Made by a program: the position numbers and the translations under genes
Shown here: positions 49,547 through 62,120 of the stretch, in pieces
Layout: each line of letters opens with the position of its first letter
Position numbering within the stretch: the stretch's first letter is position 1
DNA from: Hypericum androsaemum
Taxonomy: Eukaryota > Streptophyta > Magnoliopsida > Malpighiales > Hypericaceae
Assembly: GCA_963995505.1 (NCBI GenBank)
Contig: OZ023194.1
Location: forward strand, 13,822,428 to 13,886,427
Length of the DNA: 64,000 nt
Direction of reading: 5' to 3'
The notes under the pieces: generated by a model
Told to the model about the DNA's origin: nothing
Seen by the model: only the letters and a program-made list of their open reading frames with translations
Databases searched by the model: none

Positions 49547-52500
49547 ATGGCGATGGCTGCACTCCGCCGCGAAGGGCGGCGATTGGTTGTCTCGTCCCCT
49601 ATGGTCTCCCGCCCGCCCATCTCCCCCGCCGCCGCCGCGCCACTCCGATCCTCCATTCTCCCCGAGTAACCACCTCTCTCTGGTTTCCATCCTTTTGGTA
49701 TTGCTGCTACGGTGTCGTTTTACCTTAATTCGTATGGGCGTTACTTTAGGGATTCCCCTGATATCATTGTTATTGTACCGTTTAGTCTTTGATTCGTTTG
49801 AGTGGCGCAAGTTAAACTACTTCGGGGTGCGGGTTTTCGGGTTCCAGGGTCGGGTTGGTTCATTTACGCTGTAGATTTTCTAGGAAGTTGGGAGCTTTCG
49901 GGTTCTCGGATATGCGTGGGAGGCAATGTGAATGGTTCCCTGTTATTTGTGTTTTGTGATCAGGGAGGAGGCCCCTTTTGGAGCAAGGAGCATCTCGACT
50001 CAAATTGGTAAGGGAATCCTACTTAGTTTTCTTATCGTATCGTCTCCTTTTGCCTTATTGTTGCTCCAAAGTGAAGGTGTGTGGTTGACTCTTACTCGCA
50101 GTCAGAAATCGGATGAAGAGTGTTAGGAATATCCAGAAGATCACAAAGGCCATGAAGATGGTTGCAGCCTCCAAGTTGCGTGCTATTCAAACTAAAGCTG
50201 AGAATTCTCGCGGTTTATGGCAGCCATTCACAGCACTTCTTGGCGACGCTCCTAGTATGTAACTATAGATTATTTTGTCTCCACGCCTTCAAGTTTACAA
50301 CTTTGTTTCTGTACCTATTAGATGGTTTTAAAATCATCTTTTAGCTTTTCACGGTGGATGCCATTTACCGTTTATTTCGCAGACCCCCTTAATGCCTGCA
50401 TTCTAATGTTCTCATCTAGGAAATGTGTAATAGTTTCTTGTGGACACCAAGTTTCGCTACATCTTAGGTTAGGCCATCACTTGTTTGGTCATATCTCTGT
50501 GAACATTAAGAGAGTTTTGTTATCCTGAGCTTGTGGTGTTTTGTTTTTGCTAATTTAAGTGTTTCAGTCATTGCTGACCAAGTATTTGTATGTGCTGAGA
50601 ACATTGTGGATTAATTCAGGATAACAAGACCAGCTGATTGTTTAGAAAAAAAAACCCAGCTGATTAAAATTCCAATGTTTGGTTGGTTCAAACTATTGTT
50701 CTATTTCATCAATTCATTTAGGGTCTCCTGATGCCTTGTAGGTGTTGATGTGAAGAAGAACGTCATTGTTACTGTCTCGGCTGACAAGGGTTTGTGCGGT
50801 GGAATTAACTCCACTTCTGTGAAGATAAGCAAGGCTGTGCACAGGATGACTCATGGTAAACTTTGTTGGATTTTAGAATGATCTAAGATTGTTTTATTGT
50901 GAATTGTATGTGTTTAATTATAAGGGCTCCTACAGGTCCCGATAAAGAAACAAAGTACGTGGTTCTGGGGGAGAAGGCTAAATCTCAATTGATTCGTGAC
51001 TCAAAGAATGATATTTTGCTGTCCTTGACTGAGTTGCAGAAAAATCCTTTAAATTATACCCAGGTCAGCTTTCATTGTTCATGCATGACACTTTTATGTA
51101 TTTCATTTTACACTTGTTTGGACGTATTGTGTTTCCTTTTATTGAATATATTTCATTAATCTTCTGTAGAAAATAATGTTTCTTTTTATATTTGGCAACC
51201 TACATTTTCTTATAGCCTGTAGAATGCTCGAACCCTATTGCTGTTTTCTGGCTTTCTCTTACTGCCTTTTCTGATCAATTACATCTAAATAGTTTCTTCA
51301 TCATTTAAATGCTTAAGATGGAGCCTAATCCCATCCCTGTAAACATCTACAGAAATTAGTATGTTGGCTGCCATTTATGTAAGGCTACTTATGATGAAAC
51401 ATGTGTAAAAATCTGTGAAAAGTTTTGGTCTTTCAGGTCTCTGTAATGGCAGATGACATCTTGAAAAGTGTTGAATACGATGCTCTCAGAATCATCTTCA
51501 ACAGATTTCAATCAGTTGTCCAGTATAATCCAACCATGGCGACCGTATTATCTCCGGAGGTGATTGGCATATCTGCAGCTTGCTTTTTGTATTGGTTGAT
51601 TGTTCTATATTGCAAGCGAAATAACTGGAAGTATGATCTGTCGGTGTAGGCTGTCGAGAAACTGTCTGAATCAGGGAAGCTTGGTGACCTTGATGCCTAT
51701 GAGGTCGAAGGTGGTGAGACAAAGGGGGAAATACTGCAGAATCTGACTGAGTTCCAGTTTTCTTGTGTAAATCTTGCTTGACTTCTGTCCTAAGCTCTTC
51801 ATTTCAAGTTTTAATCCTTCTGATGTGCTTGCAAGCCGCGGTAATATTATTTTATTTTTTGGTGGAGCAGAGGGATGCATTTCGTGTTCAAGAATTTAAG
51901 CTTTAGCCTTCCTTATTTATCAAGTCTTTGTGGTTTCTAATTGGTATTAACCAGTAGGTCAGGGTGTTTAGTTCAGCCACTTTACTGAAATTCTTTGCAA
52001 CAGGCCTAGGTTTTCCTATCATCAATCTGTCTTTGTTCAGAGGTCTTGTGAAATCACAGTGGCTTACCCAGCAGTTCGCTGGTAAATCAACAGTTATTCT
52101 CACATTTGAGCTTAACAACTACTTTAATTTTGTTCAGACATTGTTCAATGCTGTACTAGAGAATGCCTGCAGTGAGCAAGGAGCTAGGATGTCTGCTATG
52201 GACAGCTCAAGCAGGAATGCCGGAGACATGCTTGACCGTCTTACCCTCACTTATAACAGGTCTCTCTCTCTCTCCCTCACCCAAACCCAGCCTCATTTTT
52301 CTCTGTCGTTGGTGTTTTGTGGCAATCAATCTGTTTTATCAGAGAATGAAAGATCCAATAAACAATTGTCATTAAAAATTTGCATATCAGTAATTGTGTT
52401 TTAAGCTTTTGGTTTTCATTGAGAAGATTCTTTCTTTGTTGTCTATTGGCATCACTGATTTGTGTGATCTTTCTGAAAATTCCTCCCAGAACTCGCCAAG

Positions 52501-52559
52501 CCTCAATCACCACCGAGTTGATTGAAATTATCTCCGGAGCGGCGGCACTGGAAGGTTAA
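49547..52559 (+). CDS. ATP3: Mitochondrial ATP synthase subunit gamma
   Basis: Nine coding exons: 49547-49665, 49964-50007, 50102-50254, 50742-50855, 50936-51063, 51437-51559, 51650-51766, 52138-52259, 52490-52559, giving 329 aa (Arabidopsis At2g33040 is about 325). The first exon is an Arg/Ser/Pro/Ala-rich presequence typical of mitochondrial import, followed by ARSISTQIVRNRMKSVRNIQ. Core motifs are KITKAMKMVAASKLR (N-terminal helix of the rotor shaft), SADKGLCGGINS and, at the C-terminus, SEQGARMSAMDSSSRNAGDM and TRQASITTELIEIISGAAAL. Gamma is the central rotating shaft of F1 that couples proton flow to ATP synthesis in the matrix. The plastid homologue has an extra regulatory cysteine loop, which is absent here. 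Confidence 0.95.
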
Positions 52560-53203
52560 TCCACTGATCTTGCTTCTAGTATTCGGGACGGTGACGAAAT
52601 AAATTTTTTAGGAAGGCACTCTGGAACCTATTTACATTGTTCTCTTTTGAAGATCGGTTTTTCTTCAGTTCATCTACTGCAATAAATTCACATTGCTGCC
52701 CGTGTCTGGGAATTGGATAATCAGATTCAGATTTGTTTCAGGCTGATGTAGACTTGTTGAGTGCGTTCGATGGATGCCAAATGCGCTCCGAGTACTTATC
52801 AAATTGTTGTAGATCTCATGAAAATTATTTTTCTTCTGGTACCAAACTCAGTTTCTTCTTGACCTGAAACTTGATCAGTCTTTGATTTCTCCTGGAATTT
52901 TCTGCATCATATTGCTATGCAATTAGTTTACTTGGCATATGGGACTTTGAAGATTTGCGGCGGGGGCGTTGGGTATTGCAGTCCAGGACCAGTGTTCGAA
53001 CCTCGAAACATCATTCAGAATTTGTGAACTACCAGATCAAGATGGCATCTGAGGTAAGGGGGGTGTTAGCCCAGGACAAGAGATTAGCCCCTCTCTTTTT
53101 CTCTCTTTTGAAAGGTTGGGCACAAAAGATGCATGATGGAGGTAAAGGAGAAATTTATGGTACACTACAAAAATCCATTAGTTCTCTGCTCTAGAGAGAG
53201 AAT
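52560..53203. other. Convergent 3' region between ATP synthase gamma and the NADPH oxidase gene
   Basis: Both genes end here. The 79-aa frame at 52955-53194 shows no recognised features and includes transcript-tail sequence. No further gene is supported. Confidence 0.55.
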
Positions 53204-56200
53204 TTAATAGTTCTCCTTGTGGAATATAAATCTTGTTGTGGTACTGGTGGAGAAATTGGTGCATATATTTTCCAACTCCCTTGCCAGTGTTGAAGGTCCA
53301 CAATAGAACACCCCTAAGTAAATATCAGAGGTCAGTCTAAAATCAAATTCTAACATCTAATTGGAAGAGCATAAAGGAAGATTGCATTTGTAGCAGCTAC
53401 TTACCAATCTGTTCTCCTCTGTGTCTGGTCGCCATTTCTGAGAAGATGCTGAGCCAATTCGGGCGAGAAAAATGTGTTCGCACCTGAAACAAATCTCGCT
53501 AAATTATGCAGATACTTCAAATTTCTGAAATGTATTTATTCTAAAGTTATCAAATATGTCAGCTTTTGAAGAAAAAAAAATACCTTGGTCTGAGACACAA
53601 TGTCAATGCCTTTCTTGGCAAGGTACAATGCTTGCATGGCTCTGACTAAAATGGATCTTGCATCCCCTTCTTGGTATACACTTGTTAGGTAGCTATGCAT
53701 CTCTATTGTCTGTGAAGAACCAATATCAAATTGTTCAGATTTGTATCAAATTTTAGTTATGTTAGAACTCTATTTATTGTTCTTATTTATAGGTTTAGGA
53801 TTTAGGGTTTAGAGTTCATGGGCTTGACTTTTGGTTAGATGGGCTAGTATAGGCAGAGATTGAGGCTAGCGGTGTATATTTGCCTATGTTCTATAAATGA
53901 TGTATCTCCACATATTATAGTGACGATCGCCTTGTCCCTGTGAATGTAAGTCAATTGATCGGACCATGTATATCGTGTTTTCTCTATTCTTCCTATCTCT
54001 ATTACTATTACTATTTGCTTCCTCTATTCATGTTTGCGCTTCCGCTGCCCTAATAGCTAGGGAAAAAAATCATGCCCAAATCACAGTAATCAACAAGTTT
54101 TTACCTGCAATACATTGGTTCTTGTTATCTCTCTGAAGCTATCCCTAAACCAATCAAAGGAGCTCTGTTCTCTTGTAACCCAGTGGAAGTACACCTTTAG
54201 AGGACCTTTTCTGATGCTGCATTGTCCACTGCTGTCATCCTATACATGCACACAAGCTCGTTATTCTAATGATCTGGAGCTATTTGCGTATAGCAGTAAC
54301 TCGGTGAGAGTATGACTGCCTCACCTGGCGATCGGATTGCGCCTTTCGTCGGCAATTGGCGATGTCCTTGAGGATGCTGATGAAAGGTGTTGCTCCTATG
54401 CCAAGGCCTATTAGCATGACAATGTCATACTTGACATGGTCTTGAGAAGCTGCACCATATGGGCCATCTATGTGTATCTTGGGGAACTCTGAGACCCTGG
54501 ATAGTATTGCCTGCCAAACCCGAAGAATGAGGAGTTACGTTGAATGCGAGGACATAAGGCTCAGCCTGTCAACTTCAGCTAGTTAATTTACCTCTTGGAA
54601 GAGACTACATATCTGGCAGCTCCAGTCTCCGAGAGTCCTAACATGGACGCTTAGGCGGTCGTCATCCGGGCCCGAAGTTAAGGAAAATGGATGCCTGAAA
54701 CGATAAGTATAACTTTCTTCAATGTAGGTCATAAAACTAACAGCAAGGAGCAGCTGCTAAGAGTATAACTATCGATGCGCGTTCTGATGGCATCGACCGA
54801 GGAGATCATCTAAACTGTCATGAAATGAGAGGAACAACTGCAACATCAGGATGATCATTACCACTGATATGAAGAGATATCAGGGCATTGCAAGTAAATG
54901 TACATTCCGCTCTTGTACTTGAAGCCGTCCGGTTTCTGCAACTCGAGAGACAGGACTTTTCCCGGGTAAATGGTTGCCTGAAATCAAGGGGAAAAGAAGT
55001 TCTTACACAACCAACTTGAGAACTGATATTAACCTGTATTTGTCACAATCATTTAGCTTTATCTCTTGTGGTAGATGGGGAGGTAAAAGTGTATCAGTGC
55101 ATATATATACTCTCAATATTTTCGCTTGGTAGGCCCCTGATCGGACTGCCCTGAAGATCCTCTCACCGGAATACAACAGCACCGGGAATGCAATGTACAT
55201 CCACGTCTGCACGAGATTAAGAACATCTTGTTATCAATCTATGATCCTCTGCAGTTGAGAATGGAACATGGAAAGACAAGCAGAAGGCTAACCTACCGTC
55301 TTCTCCATCGTGTTGTCGGTGAGGAAGAGGAACATGGAGTGAACAAGGAGCAGGACGTAGACGAGAACGAGCGAGTGGTGCGAGTACCAGAACATGTTGT
55401 ATCCGGTGACCTGCCTCACAGACCTTGGCAGTGTCATTGACCGCCTCCGAGGCCACTTGGTAGCCAACAGAAAAGCAATGGTCATCAAGACCACCATTGC
55501 AATCCCAGTTGCTACTTCAGTTGTTGCCAATATCTCGATGTATGACGGTTGATGGTATCCGAATCCAGGCGCAATCGTTCGTCGAAAAATCGAGCTCGGG
55601 CAGCCGCTTATCCTTGGGAAATCACAAGCTAGGTGTGTTCCTCCATGGAGGATCACTCCCACCACTATCCCCCCTGCAATTAGCTGAAGTTCTGTCTACT
55701 TGGTGATACATCTTTAATCACAAAGATTAAGACAGACGAAATTAGCTAAAGCAAAATGTAGTACTAAAAAAACATACCTTGTGAAAGTTGATATTATCAT
55801 TAAAGGGTATGACATAGCTGATCCTCCGGTTCCGGCGGAGCCAAGTGATCGTGTTCCGGCAGACGGGGAGGAGGACGACGGCCATGTTGAACTTGAGCGT
55901 CTCCGCCGCGCCCTTGGCCGTGCAGAGGCAGTATCCCATCACTTGGAAGGCTGCTCGGTGGCGGTACTGGATGAACTTCCATGCAAAGAGGGAGGAGCAT
56001 GTTGCTAGCCATAGGAACACGATCCATGCACGTCTCCAGTAGGATCTGAACAAGATTTCTGCCATGGAAGGACCAAGAATTTCTGGCTCTTGTGGTTGAT
56101 GTGGTTGGAATGGTGGTGGCCGAGGACGTGAAGTGAAGTTTACTAGTCCTGCTAGTTGAGCTGGCTACAAGTATTCCAATGACTCCATCAGTATCCACCC

Positions 56201-57931
56201 GATTCCAACTAGAATTAGTCAGCTAGATGTCCGAATAACAGAAATAATGATAGGTCAATTGCGACGTGTATACTATGCAATCCACGTATCTCGAACTAGA
56301 ATAAGTTAGATCGATGTCCGGATAATAAAAATAATAATAGGTCCATTGTGATATGTATATTACGCAATCCACCCTATTCAAACTCGAATTACTCAACTCG
56401 ATGCCCGAATGGTAGGTCAATTCCGACGTGTATTAACGCAAAACATGGAGATGGGATGTCAAGATAAATTGCGACGTTATACAAAAATGTCACTTTTATC
56501 GCCGGATTTTTAAGGTTTTCCTGAGTACCCTTTATTTTTTTCGAAACTATTTCGTATCCGGATACTAATTTGACCGACGTCTATCAAAAATGGTTACCTT
56601 TCTATTTAGATGTATATCTGGATGGTTCAAAATGGGTTTTGAACAACACAAAAACTCTGACGATCCGATTACTAAATAATAAACATCGGAACTGATTAAT
56701 TTAAAGAATGAGGGAAGGAAAAAGGTCATTAAGACGCACCTCAAGATAGCCTCGGCATTTAGTATCAAGGATGTCCATGATCAAAGCGGCTTGTTCTTTT
56801 GCCATTTCATGTGTTAAATACAATTTATTCGTTGAAGCACTCAAGAAAATTGCCTGTTGGAAAAAAAAAACCAAGTGGAAATAAAATTGATATGGATATT
56901 TTCCAACAATAATAATTGATATCGGTATGTCATATGTGTTTATTTTCAAGTATATTTTCAAAATTTTGGTTCAAATTTAATTAGTCAACTTAATATTTGC
57001 CAATATAACATAATTTGGCATATATTTACCTGTTTTATGTCTGTTTCAGAGATCTTTCCATCCATATTCCTGTCGCATCTGAAAAGGAAATCCAAAACAA
57101 ACTAGTCAAATATATTCACAGACCAATACATATAATTTGCATAGAATGTAAAAAATATTATTGAATAGATCACTCTTAAATATAGTTTGATATTAGGTTA
57201 AAAAAAGTAATTAACCATGGGGAATTAATTGAGTTGGATAATTACATGTCAAAGAAAATTTGGATTCTTGAATCAAAGCACGGGGCAGTCAAACGTCGCC
57301 AATGGCGAAAGAGCTCTTTCTTTGTGATGCTTGATTTGCGATATCTTCTTCTTCCTCTTAGTGCCCTTAATAGCTCGCTAGCAAATTCATGGGATTGTTG
57401 CATACCTGCTCATCACATTCATCAAATTTTATTAAAAATTCAACATCGCTTAGAGCAAGAGTATGAGCAAATTTATAAGTGTAAAAAATTCACCAACACA
57501 TTGCCTTAAAGTTTTAAATTGGATATAGAGATTCTAACAACTTTCATACATCTTTGAAACAAACATCGTAAAATATTTTTCGTTTCCGAGCTCGAACAAA
57601 TATCCAAAAATATTTTGGTTCGTCAAAAGTCTTAACCTTGATAATTTGGTTATGATCGTTCAATTTATTTAGAAACACGATAAGAATTTTAAATATCATA
57701 CGAAAAAAAATTAAATATTATGTTACCTATACAATACCCGAATTCCATCCACTTGATGGCTGGTTCACTGGAGCTGACTCTTCCGACCAAGGCGAGCCTG
57801 TCGAAACGCCTCTCCACCTCCGTCCAGTCGATGTTAATGAACCTTATAATCGCCGGATCAACCATTTTCGACGTCGGAGACTTCGATGGTGCTTGCCCAT
57901 TTGTAAAAATGGGTTCACCAACATGGCCCAT
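53204..57931 (-). CDS. RBOH: Respiratory burst oxidase homologue (NADPH oxidase), short N-terminus
   Basis: Fourteen coding exons: 57931-57727, 57405-57246, 57078-57030, 56853-56740, 56164-55778, 55683-55297, 55206-55111, 54977-54862, 54694-54592, 54510-54325, 54239-54105, 53709-53584, 53483-53405, 53313-53204; 750 aa. The NADPH_Ox domain includes [15 protein letters not shown] and [20 protein letters not shown]-hand 1 has a complete loop [12 protein letters not shown] (124-135); EF-hand 2 (168-176, DTKCRGYLE) is degenerate. The membrane ferric-reductase part contains [30 protein letters not shown] and [16 protein letters not shown] (HPFSLTSGP) and NADPH (GLGIGATPF, 574-582) sites follow; the end is FHKENY. 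It would make apoplastic superoxide from cytosolic NADPH under calcium control. Arabidopsis RBOHs are about 850-940 aa; here only some 35 residues precede the conserved domain, so the usual regulatory N-tail is missing or in an unrecognised upstream exon. Confidence 0.93.
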
Positions 57932-59405
57932 GATGTGAATCTTAGCAGCACTCCGAATGTTGTTTTGAAGCGTCAATCTGACCAATTATGAGAGAACGTG
58001 AGCTGGGTTGTTTTTGGGGTTGCATTGGATGAGAGAAACTGAAGATAAAATGTTTGGAATAGGGAATAAAATGGTGAAGGAAAAGGAAAGAGTAGTGGTT
58101 AGTTTAGGTGGTAGTGGTTTTGATATCCCAAGTTTGAGAAAAATTAGACGTGATGGGTTTGAGGTGGCTTTGGTGGTGAAATTACACATGGGAATTGGGT
58201 TTTAGGTGGGTGAGAGAGTTGGAAGAAATTAATATAATTGGGTTGGTTTGAAGATAATACCAATCTTTAATTAAACTTGTAATTGTCCAATCTAGAGGAA
58301 AGGGAGAGTTGGGTTTTGTTAGGAGGTGGATGAATTAGGAAGATGGGAGGTGGTGAAGTATAGTGTGGGGCAGGTGGAATTCTGGAAGCTAACTTTGAGA
58401 GAATTGGGAGGGTGGGATTAGGCTAAAAATGTTGTGCGATTCAAAACTGTCCTACCATTTCTTGCATGCATGGGTAACAACCTGAAGTTTAATAACCTTT
58501 CTTGGTGTCTTATTTCTTTTTTAAATATGGTCCGATTGGTCCGACCGTGATCTGATATTGTATTAATTTTTAATCGAACTCGGAAGGTGGTTGGAGTGAC
58601 TAGTCCATATCAAATTCACCAAAATTTATTGTATAATATTTTTTAGTGTCTTATGACATTGAAAGTGATTAAATTAGAAAATTTTAAAATCATTAGACAT
58701 TTTAATATTAAATATTTATTAAAAAATTTCTAAACAAGTCAGGAAACGAAAACAGTCCAAGTCGCCTACCATCCATTTTCAGAAAACATTGTTGTCACTT
58801 TGTGAGCATAAGCTGGCCCACGGATCGACTCTTCCGAGTTTTCTCGTTGAAACTTGAAGGTGATTTTTGGCTTGGCTTGGGTTGTATAAGTAATTAAGTA
58901 TATACTATTTTTTGATAAGTTATAAGTCTAAAATATTTACCAATATATTTATTTGTAGCGACTGATTAGGGAGTAACTTCTGCATGAGATCAATTTTTTA
59001 TATCATCTGATATCCAAATTTATTGTGCCAACTAATTTAGATTCGAGCATGATAAAATATTTGAAATATGTCAAAGTTTTTTTAACTAGTATATAACATT
59101 ATTGTGTTTCTAAGTATTTGATTTAACTAGAATATAACATTACTGTATTTCTAAATATTTGAACTCGATATCTAGTTAAATTAGAAGAATATAGTTTGTT
59201 TTAATTCTGTGCACCATATTAATTGAGGGAGACCACAATTTCACAGAGGAGGCATTTTGTTTTAGGCTTAAGATTTTAATGGAAAAGTGTTAATTGTGGA
59301 GGCCCACTGGGCCAAATTTTGCGCTTGTCTGTCCTTACCAATGAATCATAGCCTATATATACAAGTGTACTTCCTATTTTTTTGTAAACGATGGGAATGG
59401 GGTGA
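57932..59405. other. Region upstream of the NADPH oxidase gene
   Basis: The first 300 bases should hold the promoter or leader, and possibly an unseen upstream coding exon. The frame just upstream is closed by a TAA before the first in-frame ATG. From about 58440 the DNA is AT-rich with no recognised gene. Confidence 0.55.
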
Positions 59406-59712
59406 AATGATTTAGGAAAAAGTCCACTTTAGTACTCTGTAGTATAGCCCAAAATCACTTTAGTACCTTGAGGTAAAAAACTGATCAATCGAGTCATACT
59501 TATTCCAATTAACATCAAAAAGGTCCACGGACAGCTGCCCGGACCCGCCCGAGCCCTGCCCGGCCATCTGGATTTGCCACATCATCAAAATTGGTGACAT
59601 GGCCTCTCTTCTTCTTCTTCTTCTTCTTAAAACCAAAACTGAAGCTCGGCCGCCTTCTCGAAGCTGCCGTGTGCTTTTGGCAGCCAGGCTGAGGCATCTA
59701 CCCTCCAGCACA

Positions 59713-59888
59713 AGAAGAAGAAGAAGGAGGAGGAGGAGGAGGAGGGGGTGGAGGAGGGGGGGAGGAGGGGGGGAGGGGGAGGGGGAGGAGGAGGAGGAGG
59801 AAGAGGAGGAAGAGGAAGCAGGAAGAGGAAGAAGAGGAAGCAGGAAGAGGAAGAAGAAGAGGAAGAATAAGAGGAAGAAGAGGAGGAA

Positions 59889-59923
<35 letters not shown>

Positions 59924-60239
59924 AGAAGAAGAAGAAGAAGAAGAAGAAGAAGAAGGAAGAGGAAGAGGTAGAGGAAGAGGAAGCAGGAAGAGGAAGAGGA
60001 AGGAAGAGGAAGCAGGAAGAGGAAGAGGAAGAAGAAGAAGCAGGAAGAGGAAGACGAAGACGAAGAGGAAGAGGAAGAGGAAGACGAAGACGAAGACGAA
60101 GACAAAGAGGAAGAAGAAGAGGAAGACGAAGACAAAGAGGAAGAAGAAGAGGAAGAAGAGGAGGAGGAAGAGGAGGAGGAGGATGAGGAGGAGGAGGAGG
60201 AAGACGAAGACGAAGAGGAAGACGAAGACGAAGAAGAAG

Positions 60240-60270
<31 letters not shown>

Positions 60271-60316
60271 AGAAGAAGAGGAAGAGGAAGAGGAAGACGA
60301 AGAGGAGGAGGAGGAG
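59713..60316. repeat. 600-bp purine-only GAA/GAG repeat tract
   Basis: Almost unbroken purine on the plus strand, made of AGA, AGG and GAC/GAA units. It yields spurious Glu/Lys/Arg or Ser/Leu/Phe frames in all six readings. A homopurine-homopyrimidine stretch of this length, with mirror-symmetric parts, could adopt triplex DNA and is prone to length change. Confidence 0.93.
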
Positions 60317-60385
60317 GCCACGCAGGGCTCGGGCGGGTTCGGACAGGTCCGGGCAGCTGCCCGTGGACTTTTTTGATGTTAATTG

Positions 60386-61018
60386 ATATGAATCCCTTCA
60401 GGAACTCGCACCAACTCGGACCGTCTACTTTAGGATGATGGTTGATCTTGACCCGACGCTTTGCGCCTTGCACCGAACCTCAGTGTTGGTTAACTTTGAC
60501 CCGTAGCAATGGTGAGAACGTGAACCTTGATCTTGAATCGAATTACGCCACAAACGGAGAGGTATATTCCGTTTGATAAGTACAAACGCCCTATCTAAGC
60601 AATCCAGCCCGCAAGAACAACACGAGTATCAAAACTCACAAATTTTCTTATGCCAAAAAGTGATGTCCTTTATTGAATTCGTGGCCCCCCTTATATAGAG
60701 GTTAAAACTGACATGTATAGACTCCAAAGTCAACAAGATAAGTTTTGAAGAGCTCCAAACTTATCATACTACTTAAACTAGGTCTAAAACGAATGTTTAT
60801 CCTAAGAATTGAAAAACACAATCATTATCCACTATTGGATAACTCTTATTCCTAAAAAGTTATAAAAAGTTTGGATAACTCTTATTCCTAAAAAGTAGGA
60901 ATCTTGGTTCTACTCCTTTAGGCATCCAAAATAACTCCAATCACGTGCATGGGCTTTGCATGGACGTCCACGGGCCTACACGAACTGGTTGTAGTCCAAA
61001 TCCCTTGAATTAATCCGT
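60386..61018 (-). mobile_element. Nested LTR-like insertion in the right TIR of the Mutator-like element
   Basis: Comparison with the intact TIRs shows that this sequence splits the conserved block between AATTAACATC and GAGTCAT. A flanking ATTG (60382-60385 and 61019-61022) restores the TIR exactly if removed; a 5-bp TTAAT (60379-60383 and 61010-61014) is an alternative duplication with about 6 extra bases. On the minus strand it has a TATA box CTATATAAGG (60699-60690) and an AATAAA about 20 bases downstream, then a long leader ending CATATCA, fitting a solo LTR. A 26-bp motif TTGGATAACTC-TTATTCC is repeated at 60835-60860 and 60871-60896. The exact ends are uncertain by several bases. Confidence 0.65.
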
Positions 61019-61122
61019 ATTGGAATAAGAATGACTCAATTGATCAGTTTTTTACCTCATGGTACTAAAGTAATTTTGGGCTATACCATAAGGTACTAAA
61101 GTAGACTTTTTCCAATGATTTA

Positions 61123-62120
61123 TTCTCATGTTCTCTCCATTCTAAACGACAATTTAACTAACTCTGTAAGTCCAAGTTGGGTAAATATTCTTTACGAAAT
61201 AACCCGATGCTAAAGTTTAAATTTGTTTTTTGGGCAACATTGTTAAATTTGGTCATCCACGCAAGCACCAGTATATCAGAAAGGTGGATTTGTCTTGGCG
61301 TGCGAACCGAAGCAAACCACATTGTACTCGATTGACTTAACTTCGGACAAATAGTACTGAGATGCAAATGTGTGTAACCACATGTAATTATAGTGATTTT
61401 TTCTCAAGAAAGTATGTCACATGAATAGCGCACATCCACTTTAACTCACTTAGCAACTTATCGTGTCATGATATTGTGATGTTTTTTTTAGAACATGATA
61501 TTGTGATGTTGGGTTTTAAGTTTGACATGCATTATTTCAGTTGCACACACAACGTTGTAGTATTGATCTATATTCAAACAAAGTACGAGAATGTAAGGTT
61601 TTGTTCTTTAATTAAGTAGTTCTTTATAGTTGAACTCTAATACTATTTTTCAATATCAGTAAGAGTCTATTATGTATAGTTAATCTCAAACCGTCTATTG
61701 AATACTTGATCAACGCGCTAGATATATTCTTACCAATCACAATATGATTAGATGTCCTATTTATTGGGAAAAGAAGTCATATTCGCCTAGACGTCTTAGT
61801 CATAGTTACTTGGTGATCAAGTTGGATTCCTAATCAGTAGTTACTTAGTGATCAAGTTTGTAAACTCTTATATATGTGTTCTTATGGCGATGAATAAAAT
61901 TAAGCGGCATATTTCATTACTATTTGCTTAGAATTCTAGTTCTTTTCCATATCTAGTTATCATTTGGTTAGCTATATATTTTGTGGCTCATTATGTGCAA
62001 CATTGAGCGCCTTCTACCATAGGTCTTTTATCTCTACTCCTAATTTGATTCCCCTCCTTCTTTGCACCTTGATTTTCTTTGATACTTGTGCATCAATTCC
62101 TCTTGATCAACCGGAGCTTA
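61123..62120. other. AT-rich intergenic region before the tandem paralogues
   Basis: No gene recognised. A short duplication GATATTGTGATGTT occurs near 61470 and 61497. The final 100 bases are the leader side of the first paralogue. Confidence 0.5.

Larger units (their letters stand above)
59415..61113. mobile_element. Mutator-like TIR element with perfect 9-bp target duplication and nested insertion
   Basis: Same family as 38107-39398. The left TIR starts GGAAAAAGTCCACTTTAGTA at 59415 and the right TIR ends at 61113 with its reverse complement. AATGATTTA flanks both sides (59406-59414 and 61114-61122), the exact 9-bp duplication expected of the Mutator superfamily. The interior is a short unique stretch (59630-59710), then about 600 bp of GAA/GAG purine repeat. 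The right TIR is interrupted by 633 bp of foreign sequence (60386-61018) and lacks about 40 bp of the inner TIR present on the left. No transposase is visible. Long frames on both strands here come from the simple repeat and are not proteins. Confidence 0.92.

Noticed and set aside
57932..58205. Frames upstream of the NADPH oxidase as its missing N-terminus
   Set aside because: The in-frame path is closed by a TAA and the other frames show no resemblance to RBOH N-tails or a clear splice junction.
59460..60473. Long frames on both strands (up to 337 codons) rich in Glu/Lys/Arg or Ser/Leu/Phe
   Set aside because: They are translations of the purine repeat plus transposon TIR; no domain, no intron signals, and the same length occurs in several frames.
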